The notes below the pieces were generated by a model. It worked only from the letters and a program-made list of their open reading frames with translations, had not been told where the DNA came from and did not search any database. Shown in pieces: positions 41,182 to 47,946 of a stretch of DNA of 47,946 nt; the stretch's first letter is position 1; every line of letters begins with the position of its first letter. The DNA is from Candidatus Poribacteria bacterium (GTDB taxonomy: Bacteria > Poribacteria > WGA-4E > WGA-3G). The stretch lies in NCBI GenBank assembly GCA_022820835.1, contig JAJEET010000090.1, positions 1 to 47,946 on the forward strand, read 5' to 3'. A program made the translations under genes and the position numbers.

Positions 41182-42582
41182 ATGTGTGAAACACCACTTC
41201 ACTTTAAGACTATTACTGAAATAGCGGAAGAGATTGCTTCTAAGCAGTTATCGCCTGTGGACGTTACGTCTGCCATGCTGCAACGTATTGAAACACTTGA
41301 CGGTCAATTGAAAAGTTACGCCACAGTCATGACAGAACAGGCAATGGCTGCCGCACAAGCGGCGGAACGGGAGATTACCGCTGGAAAGTATCGCGGTCCG
41401 CTTCACGGGATCCCTATCGCAGTGAAAGACCTCTGCTTTACCAAGGGTGTCCGGACGATGGGCGGAGTGGAGGTGTTTGCCGAGCATGTGCCTGCGTTTG
41501 ATGGCACGGTCATTTCAAAACTTGAAGCAGCGGGGGCGATACTGCTCGGTAAACTCACTCTAACCGAAGGGGCAATGGGCGGCTACAATCCAAATTTTGC
41601 TATTCCCCAAAACCCGTGGAATCCTGATCGGTGGACGGGTTCGTCATCCAGCGGTTCCGGGGTTGCGACGGCAGCGGGGTTGTGTTTCGGTTCGCTCGGC
41701 AGCGATACAGGCGGTTCTATTCGCTTTCCCTCAGCAGCGTGTGGTGTTGTCGGACTGAAACCGACGTGGGGTCGAGTGAGTCGTTACGGTGTCCTCGCAC
41801 TTGCTGAATCCATGGATCACGTCGGCCCGATGACGCGAAGTGTCGCTGATGCAGGGATTATGCTGGAAGCGATCGCCGGTTCTGACCCGAACGACCCGAC
41901 TTCTCTGCCTGCCCCCGTGCCGAATATGATTGATGGAATTGGACAGGACCTCCGAGGTATCCGCATCGGGTTTGACGATAACTATGCAACAAACGGTATT
42001 GACGTTGAACTCGCTGACGCGGTGCGAGCCGGTGTGAAAATCCTTGCGGATGAAGGTGCTGAAATTGTTGAAGTGGCATTGCCAAATGTAGATGAATACG
42101 TCTCCGCATGGCCCACATTGTGTGCTACCGAGGCGGTCGCAGCGCACGCCGCAACCTACCCCTCTCAGCGCGATGCTTACGGTCCTTGGTTCCAAGGCTG
42201 GCTTGATATGGGTGCGAAAGTGACAGGCGCGGAATACGCGAAAGCGAACAATCTAAGAGCTGCATGCACAGGACACCTCAGAAAGGTGTTTGCAGAAATT
42301 GATGTGTTGGTGTGTCCTTCGATGTCTGCCCCACCACATGCCATCACACCAGAAGTATTATACGGACCCTATGAACCTCGGCATCCGAAGTTCCAGCGAT
42401 TCACCGTGCCATTCAACTACAACGGCGCGCCGACGCTATCTGCGCCGTGCGGCATGAATAGCGAAGGGCTACCGTTGAGCATTCAGTTTGTCGGGAAACA
42501 TTTGACAGAGCCGCTGCTGTGTCGGGTTGGACGCGCTTATGAAAGCGCGACACCATGGCAGGATATCCATCCAGATGTTTAA
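41182..42582 (+). CDS. Amidase (amidase signature family)
   Basis: This 466-residue enzyme hydrolyses amide bonds. The Ser-cisSer-Lys triad is complete: Lys82 (IAVKDLC), Ser155 (WTGSSSSGSGVA) and Ser179 (GSDTGGSIRFPS). The 24-residue spacing between the two Ser is standard. Residues 1-60 form the usual N-terminal helices. It resembles GatA, but no gatB or gatC is near, and its glycine-serine loop differs from GatA (GSSSSGSG in place of GGSSGGS), so it is more probably a catabolic amidase. CAGGGAGGG precedes the ATG. Confidence 0.9.
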   Translation: MCETPLHFKTITEIAEEIASKQLSPVDVTSAMLQRIETLDGQLKSYATVMTEQAMAAAQAAEREITAGKYRGPLHGIPIAVKDLCFTKGVRTMGGVEVFAEHVPAFDGTVISKLEAAGAILLGKLTLTEGAMGGYNPNFAIPQNPWNPDRWTGSSSSGSGVATAAGLCFGSLGSDTGGSIRFPSAACGVVGLKPTWGRVSRYGVLALAESMDHVGPMTRSVADAGIMLEAIAGSDPNDPTSLPAPVPNMIDGIGQDLRGIRIGFDDNYATNGIDVELADAVRAGVKILADEGAEIVEVALPNVDEYVSAWPTLCATEAVAAHAATYPSQRDAYGPWFQGWLDMGAKVTGAEYAKANNLRAACTGHLRKVFAEIDVLVCPSMSAPPHAITPEVLYGPYEPRHPKFQRFTVPFNYNGAPTLSAPCGMNSEGLPLSIQFVGKHLTEPLLCRVGRAYESATPWQDIHPDV

Positions 42583-42589
42583 GAAGGTG

Positions 42590-43603
42590 CTATTTCTGTG
42601 GTAGGCGATACCCCTCTTTCGTCGTTTGGATACTGTAGAGGCAATGTTCTGCTGTAATATAAAGCACCTTGCTCGTTTTGCCGTGCCCAAACGCGACATT
42701 GGTGGGTTTATCGGGTGTCTCGACGTACACCAGTTCTTCACCTTCCGGTGTGTAAACGCGAACACCGGGGCGAGTTTCATCGCGTACCGCCACCCAGAGA
42801 TTCCCCTCTGCATCAACCACCATCCCGTCTGGACCGTCCTGTGGTGCGTAGTCAACAAGCACTTTACGAAAAGTCGCTGTGCCCTCCGGCGAGAGATCAT
42901 AAGCGAGGAGTGCCATTTGTCCCTTATGCGGTTCCATCTCATCGGGGAGGTTACTACCCATCGCGCCGTTGTCATGACTGATGACGTAAAGCGTCTTTTG
43001 ATCCGGTGAAACCGCCACACCGTTCGGTTTGCCGCCATCCGTGACAACGAGATGGACAGAACCGTCTGGATCGATGCGATAGACGCCAAAAATAGGTTGT
43101 TCGACAGGCTCATTTCCAGCATATCGCGGATCCGTAAAATAGATGCGCCCCTGTTCATCGATTGCAAGATCGTTCGGTGAATTGAAAGGTTTTCCGTTAT
43201 AAAAACCAGCGATAATCTCGCTTTTACCAGTCTCCATATCTGTACGGGTAATCCTGCGTCCCCCGAAATCTGCGCCTTCTGCAACGACCAACCGACCTTG
43301 TGCGTCAAATTCCATACCGTTGGACATCCCACTCGGAGAACGAAAAACGGTTGTTTCTCCGGTCTCAGGGTTGTATCTCATGATATGTCCGGCTTGCATA
43401 TCCGTCTGATCAGTGAAAGTGATGTCGCTGAAATAGACTGTACCGTCTGGTGCAACGGTGGGTCCTTCTGTGAAATGTGCGTCGCTGTAGAGCTCTTTAA
43501 GTTCTGCCCCCGGAACAATAATAGCATCTCTGCTTTCGGTATTCCCAATGAGCGTAGCCGTTAAGGTGCATACGAGCGTTTGAGACATTTGTAGATTCGG
43601 CAT
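42590..43603 (-). CDS. SMP-30/gluconolactonase family protein
   Basis: This 337-residue six-bladed propeller starts at ATG 43603 (CGGAGGGAAAT upstream). The metal-binding pattern of the family is kept: FTEGPTVAPDGTVYFSDI (Glu), NSPNDLAIDEQGRIYFTDP (Asn) and DGPDGMVVDAEGNLWVA (Asp). It should hydrolyse a sugar lactone or similar ring ester. A weak hydrophobic N-terminus (LVCTLTATLIG) may be a poor signal peptide. It converges with the amidase gene, whose stop is eight bases away, so both depend on their own promoters. Confidence 0.85.
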   Translation of the reverse strand: MPNLQMSQTLVCTLTATLIGNTESRDAIIVPGAELKELYSDAHFTEGPTVAPDGTVYFSDITFTDQTDMQAGHIMRYNPETGETTVFRSPSGMSNGMEFDAQGRLVVAEGADFGGRRITRTDMETGKSEIIAGFYNGKPFNSPNDLAIDEQGRIYFTDPRYAGNEPVEQPIFGVYRIDPDGSVHLVVTDGGKPNGVAVSPDQKTLYVISHDNGAMGSNLPDEMEPHKGQMALLAYDLSPEGTATFRKVLVDYAPQDGPDGMVVDAEGNLWVAVRDETRPGVRVYTPEGEELVYVETPDKPTNVAFGHGKTSKVLYITAEHCLYSIQTTKEGYRLPQK

Positions 43604-43720
43604 ATTTCCCTCCGTAATATAAAGCAAAGGCAAATTCTGTTTTTGGATGACAGGATTTTAGCACACACCGTGAAGACCGTCAACCCATTGGATGCGGTCC
43701 GCAGGGGTATCTCCCTAGTA

Positions 43721-43820
43721 GTTATCAGTTTTCAGTAACCAGTAACCAGTTAACAGAGTGATCTGATTCATTAGGCGTTTCTCTTACTGGTAACTCGTAA
43801 CTGGAAACTGGAAACTGGAA
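43721..43820. repeat. Low-complexity TAACTGGTAAC/CTGGAAACTGG repeats
   Basis: Short direct and inverted repeats of CAGTAACCAG and ACTGGAAACT fill the gap between two minus-strand genes. Similar DNA lies at 33498-33580. Nothing else is seen. Confidence 0.5.
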
Positions 43821-43821
43821 A

Positions 43822-45732
43822 CTACCTATAAAATGAATACATCTGCAAACCTGTGAAGAGCCGAATGAGCACCCATATACCGCCTATCATAAATTCACCG
43901 AGAATCAGTCCGAGAAACAGCGGATACGCTTTGCGGTACAAACGAATCCCACCGACTTTCAGCAGTATCGTTTTGATGCTCCAACTCAGAAATATCGAAA
44001 ACCAGAGCCTGCCGATCGTCGATTTTTCGCCAGCGACGAGGTAACCCGCGGGGTGGAAGGGCCAGAACGGAAAAACGGTTCGGAGCCACCAAAGGAAACC
44101 GGTGAAAAACGCGCCAACACCGATAAACGTCACAGCGGCAACATCGGTTTCAGTCGGATGCGATATCCAATTTTGCAGGAGTTTATACCCGCCTGTGCCG
44201 AGATCGCTTACAACCCCGATATTATACCCGACAAGTAGGTATGCCCAAAACGACGCAAGAATCCCGATCACCGCCGCGAACATCATCGCTATAATCAGTC
44301 TACCGGAACGCATGCCTGATTCCTCTGCGAGCTTGAAGCCTTCAAGCGTATGCGGCATCGGATTAGCACGAGAACCGCGATTGAAGGTGAGGTAAAGACG
44401 CATCATCGTCAGGCTCCCGTGCGATAGGATGCGGGTGCCAAAAATATCGGTAAGGATACCATGTGGTGTTGCGTAGGTGCGGATCGTTGGCGGTCCGACT
44501 TCGGCGCGGATACGCGTGAGACTCATAGATAACAGATAATAGATAAGGAAATAGAGACCGATTGTCCAGAGTGCCATCCCGCCTCGATGTGAAAAGACAA
44601 ACAGAAAACCTAAGCCGCCGATCAATCCGAGTGCAGCCCATCGGTAACGCATCGGTTCGCCGTTGTCGTTGATTTCACCCGGCGATCGGTATCCCCTGAA
44701 AATGTGCTTGAGAATCGCGATGAAATAGCGGCGTCCACCCCAAATTGCGAAGCAAGAGAGTACGAGGTAGCCGCCCATTATCTGCTGCCAGTCGTAAGGA
44801 AACCCCGGCAGAATATCGAGTCCGAGTGCGCTGCCCAATATCCGTTCCGCTTTCCAGAACCAATAGAAAAACCAGACGGAAAACGACATCTCTAACGGCA
44901 TGAGGTAAGCGAGTCCGACGGCAAATGAGCGGATATATACGGGGGTCCAACCGATGGAGCTCCACGGTTTTTGCGTGAAGTATTGACCGATCTCGGCGTG
45001 CCGTACCGGAACTTCGGGAATCTCAGGAAAGAGAACATGAAAACCGTTGATGAGGTTGATACCGCCAGCGATAGCAAATCCGAGCCACATCATCTTCGAC
45101 TTAAAGAGTCTTCCATCAAGTCTCGTCATCTCCAGTGGCAATTGCACAATCGGGTAAGACAGCCGTTCATGTTCAATCCACTGCCTTCGGATGAAAACAT
45201 CCAAGCAGATCATTACCCAGATTAGAACAGTCAGAAACACCGTCCACCAGAGGATTGGACGGAGCCATCCAAGCAGATGTACTTTTGTATAGACTGTGCT
45301 TTCGCCGTCATAAAACAATTTCAGGCTCGCTTCGTCGTTAGAGGTAAGCCACGGCGGAAGGTATCGCCAAAAGAGTTGTTTCCATTCATTTTCAGAGGTT
45401 GCGAACCAGTATCCATCCGAGATCGTCGGGATGACCGTCTGCATCATATCGTGTCCAGCAATAGCGGAGGAGAGCGAGAGCATCGCGAAGACCGTCAGAA
45501 GTTCACCTTGCCTGAAAGCAAAGCGTGGTAGAAACCGTTTTAGCAGTAGATTGAAGGGAATAAGCACCATCAACGTGATTATCACGTTATAGATGAGCGA
45601 CATCGTCGTCGGGAGGGTGCTCCAAAATTTGAGGTGGTTTGCCATGATGAAGTAGGTATTCACCGGAATCAGTAGCAAACCGAGCGCAATGGCACGAAAG
45701 GTTACACCGGGATGAGAGGTTTTCTTTTTCAA
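43822..45732 (-). CDS. Large multi-pass membrane protein (DUF6785/DUF6784-like)
   Basis: This 636-residue protein has about 13-14 hydrophobic segments over its whole length and no extra soluble domain. It resembles the OPT-transporter-like DUF6785/DUF6784 proteins of Planctomycetes and Poribacteria (from memory): RQGELLTVFAMLSLSSAIAG, EHERLSYPIVQLPLEMTRL and LTRIRAEVGPPTIR are typical stretches. Function unknown; transport is likely. The start is a TTG at 45732 with no clear ribosome binding site; the next Met in frame is 30 residues in and would remove the first segment, so the TTG is preferred. It stands alone. Confidence 0.7.
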   Translation of the reverse strand: MKKKTSHPGVTFRAIALGLLLIPVNTYFIMANHLKFWSTLPTTMSLIYNVIITLMVLIPFNLLLKRFLPRFAFRQGELLTVFAMLSLSSAIAGHDMMQTVIPTISDGYWFATSENEWKQLFWRYLPPWLTSNDEASLKLFYDGESTVYTKVHLLGWLRPILWWTVFLTVLIWVMICLDVFIRRQWIEHERLSYPIVQLPLEMTRLDGRLFKSKMMWLGFAIAGGINLINGFHVLFPEIPEVPVRHAEIGQYFTQKPWSSIGWTPVYIRSFAVGLAYLMPLEMSFSVWFFYWFWKAERILGSALGLDILPGFPYDWQQIMGGYLVLSCFAIWGGRRYFIAILKHIFRGYRSPGEINDNGEPMRYRWAALGLIGGLGFLFVFSHRGGMALWTIGLYFLIYYLLSMSLTRIRAEVGPPTIRTYATPHGILTDIFGTRILSHGSLTMMRLYLTFNRGSRANPMPHTLEGFKLAEESGMRSGRLIIAMMFAAVIGILASFWAYLLVGYNIGVVSDLGTGGYKLLQNWISHPTETDVAAVTFIGVGAFFTGFLWWLRTVFPFWPFHPAGYLVAGEKSTIGRLWFSIFLSWSIKTILLKVGGIRLYRKAYPLFLGLILGEFMIGGIWVLIRLFTGLQMYSFYR

Positions 45733-45997
45733 AATAGCGTCTGCTATAAAAAAATGGCTGCAAGTGTAATATTGCGGTTTGTGTTAGGTAGTGTTTACAT
45801 TACATCATCAAAATCACCGAGAAGTCAATGAATATCGGCGAACGGTCTGCAATGCTGAGAACGTTTTGCTGAACCTTGAAAGCCTTGTCATGACTGGATC
45901 CCGAGTCGAAAGGTAAACACAACCTACAACCTAGTTAAATTGTAGTCTATTTATGCTTCAAATGTTTAACTTGTTTTATGACGAGGCGTTTGGGGGT

Positions 45998-46254
45998 TTA
46001 TTTCAAAATAGCAACAGCAATGGAAATAACCAGAGCACTAATGGCACACGAAATCGTTATCCAATTTCGTATCTCTGGAATCGCGTTCTGTTTTCCATTG
46101 ATCCGGATATGCCGTTCTCAACAGTGCGAAGCCGGGCATCCATTCCATCTAAACGCTGATCCACTCTATCTAAACGCTGATTGACTTGATCAAAATTTAC
46201 TTTGACCTGATCAAAACCGTCTTTCATCAATTGGTAGAGTTCGTCATTTGTCAT
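45998..46254 (-). pseudogene. Frameshifted coiled-coil protein with a C-terminal membrane helix
   Basis: From ATG 46254 the frame gives a heptad coiled coil (FDQVKVNFDQVNQRLDRVDQ, RLDGMDARLRTVEN). After about residue 47 another frame continues QNAIPEIRNWITISCAISAL and VISIAVAILK to TAA at 45998-46000. Together they make the common small type with coiled coil followed by a tail anchor, about 85 residues. The break is near 46090-46110. As it stands, the first frame ends at 46057 in an unrelated tail. Confidence 0.5.
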
Positions 46255-46320
46255 TTCTTCTGCTTGTTCTCCTTTGGCTTTTTGATAAAAATCATACTAC
46301 ATTTCCTATTTTGTGTCACC

Positions 46321-47811
46321 TTATTTTTTCGCTATCCTTCTCGCACGCCAATAAACAAACTGACGAAGATAGTAACCGAGGTTTCTCGAAATTTCCTCGA
46401 ACTCTGGCACAAACGGACACCTCCCACCGAGGACGACCAGTTCCAACTTGGCACGCGTCATTGCGACATAGAAAACCCGACGCTCCTCTGTCAGTGTGCT
46501 ATCACGACGCGGAAACCGACGCTCCAATGTGTTATGGATGAGGATAACCTTCTCCCACTCTCTACCTTTCGCTTTGTGGATTGTCGTTACTTCAGGTGCC
46601 GTGGGATCGTTAGCGAGCATCGCTTGAATCTGATCGGTTTCGTAGTTGGTACGTGCCAAAACGGCAGTCTCTTCAGGCGATTCCAACTCGTGTAATAACG
46701 TGGCTGCGACAGTTTCAGGTGTCGTCTCGACAATTTTGATGTGCTGTTTGACCGGATTGTAAGCGCGGAGGTCTTTACGGATGCGCGGAGCGTTACGCTC
46801 AATCAACGCCCGCGCGTGCTCAACGATTGTCGATGTGGAACGGTAATTGCGCGTAATTTCGTATGTTGTTACCTCCTTCCTATCCGTGAATTCCAGCATA
46901 ATCTCGGAATTGCCACCACGGAACCCGTAGATCGCCTGATCGTCATCACCGACAGCAAAGAGGTTTTTGGACAAGCACTCAATCAATCGGAAGTCGGCGG
47001 GAGCAATATCTTGGAACTCATCAACGAGGACGTACGGGTATCTGTCGCAGTAGGTTTGACGAAGGTCCGGGTTCGTCTCAAGCAAGTTCGCGGCGTGGAT
47101 GATCATATCCTCAAAATCGACAGCGTTCGCTTCAGTTTTGAGGTTTTCGTATCTGATAGCAAATACTCGCGCGACAGGATCTTCAAGCGCTGTAGGATCG
47201 AATATGCCTGTCGTGACCTGTCGTTTCGCTCGCATGACAATCTCTTTTATGGCGTTGAAACGGTCGCGGAGATTCTCGAAATCGGGATGTGTGTCAAAAT
47301 TATCTTCATAAGGGATACCAAAATGTTGACAGAACATTTCAAGAAGGAGCTGGTGGCTATACTGTACCCGTAGCGGGTCCGCCCGGTTAAACACACCTGC
47401 GCGGTCTCTGTAGTATCCGATCCAGCGCGCTTCTCGACGATTCGCCTCTTCGCCTTTGACCTGTTCTATTACTTTGAAATTGAATTGTGTCTCTCCTCCC
47501 GATCGGATCGCCTGTCGGAGTCTATCATTTGACGAATGCGTGAAATGCTCCTTTTTGCGCCGTTCGGGGTGCGTGGTCTGTCCGATATAGCATTTGCCGG
47601 TCTCCTTGTTCTCTATTTTGTAGATAGCGACTTCGGTTGTGGCGGCTGCGCGTTCAATCTGTCTCCGCTCTTCTGCGATGATTCGGTCAATCTGTCCTGC
47701 CCAGATTCCCGGAATTTGGCTAAATCCGGCGCGTTTATAGTTTTCGGTGATAATGTCTTTGCCGAAGGCGTGGAGTGTGCGGATGACAGGTTTTCGGGGT
47801 GTTTGGCAGGG
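46321..47811 (-). pseudogene. 5'-truncated UvrD-like helicase with inserted GIY-YIG nuclease domain
   Basis: The open frame of 496 codons has no ATG at its front; the first usable start is a GTG at 47394. From residue 1 it reads VIRTLHAFGKDII (helicase motif Ic-like), then a GIY-YIG domain at 60-140 (EVAIYKIENKETGKCYIGQT, ERRKKEHF, EEANRREARWIGYY), then the helicase again: VDEFQD, GDDDQAIYGFRGG, ITRNYRSTSTIV, TTIHKAKGREWEKV and RRVFYVAMTRAK. Walker A and everything before it are missing, and the DNA upstream of 47811 is unrelated and holds another gene's terminator. The helicase should thus be inactive. The nuclease domain is inserted between the first RecA half and subdomain 1B. Confidence 0.75.
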
Positions 47812-47874
47812 TCATTCAATTGTAGGTTTTTTGTGTTTTATTTTTCTGAAGCGTTAATATTTTTAGATAAGCAA

Positions 47875-47900
47875 AAGTCGCGTGACTTTTCACGCGACTT
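47875..47900 (-). terminator. Terminator-like hairpin at the window end
   Basis: An 11-bp perfect stem AAGTCGCGTGA / TCACGCGACTT with a 4-base loop, followed on the minus strand by TTGCTTATC after the final TT. It probably ends a minus-strand gene beyond the window. The stretch 47812-47874 holds nothing recognisable. Confidence 0.6.
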
Positions 47901-47946
47901 CTGTTATACTTCACCCTAAAATCCAACAAGTTTTTGAGGTGAAACA

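Noticed and set aside
41182..42582. GatA subunit of the tRNA amidotransferase
   Set aside because: No gatB or gatC is adjacent and the Gly-Ser loop differs from GatA, so the general amidase name is safer.

Overview
The window looks like a piece of a Gram-negative bacterial chromosome, most probably from Candidatus Poribacteria or a close relative. This is an inference from family content: phytanoyl-CoA dioxygenase-like, sulfatase, DUF1080-like, DUF6785-like, SMP-30 and Asp-box proteins sit together, with ECF sigma factors carrying membrane-anchored tails, a Ski2-like helicase, and many short palindromic repeats. Outer-membrane beta-barrels and lipoproteins with lipoboxes show a double membrane. 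No rRNA, tRNA, CRISPR array or phage structural gene was seen.

Layout. 1-3 kb: an IS4-family transposase (its left end lies outside the window), then two tandem HigBA-like toxin-antitoxin modules, the first with an ATA codon where the toxin should start. 3-5.2 kb: a small unknown gene and a large acetyl-xylan-esterase-like hydrolase. 5.4-9.6 kb (minus): two ammonium transporters and an outer-membrane barrel, probably a nitrogen uptake locus. 10-14.4 kb: a GT39-like membrane glycosyltransferase, a CBM9/DUF5916 outer-membrane protein and a DUF4956 membrane protein whose 5' side abuts a transposase relic. 15.07-17.05 kb: two overlapping DUF1670-type genes enclosed by 19-bp imperfect inverted repeats, a candidate undescribed mobile element. 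17-21.6 kb (minus): small envelope proteins, a lipoprotein, an ECF sigma factor fused to a membrane segment and C-terminal module, and a decayed copy of that module.

21.9-28.4 kb (minus): a run of barrel protein, trpF, cupin, metallophosphoesterase, PDZ/HEAT lipoprotein, HEAT lipoprotein and GNAT acetyltransferase. 28.6-31 kb: a Ski2/Mtr4-like RNA helicase. 31.2-42.6 kb: FGE-like protein, MutY, aldo/keto reductase, DUF1080 protein, sulfatase, a broken RelE-type toxin with its intact partner, phytanoyl-CoA dioxygenase, Asp-box protein and amidase. Several of these would suit breakdown of sulfated glycans or other natural organic matter. 42.6-47.8 kb (minus): SMP-30 lactonase, a large multi-pass membrane protein, a frameshifted coiled-coil/membrane protein and a 5'-truncated UvrD-like helicase with an inserted GIY-YIG nuclease domain.

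The intergenic DNA is unusually rich in non-coding mobile-like repeats: a 155-bp TA-flanked family (three copies), a 120-bp family with 12-bp terminal repeats (two copies, one nested in another repeat), a TATAGTRA-ended family, a 353-bp inverted-repeat element touching mutY, and a REP-like palindrome. Several genes are decayed: two toxins, a transposase, a sigma-factor tail and a helicase. This is a genome shaped by small mobile elements. Identifications rest on motif reading by eye; no database search was run.
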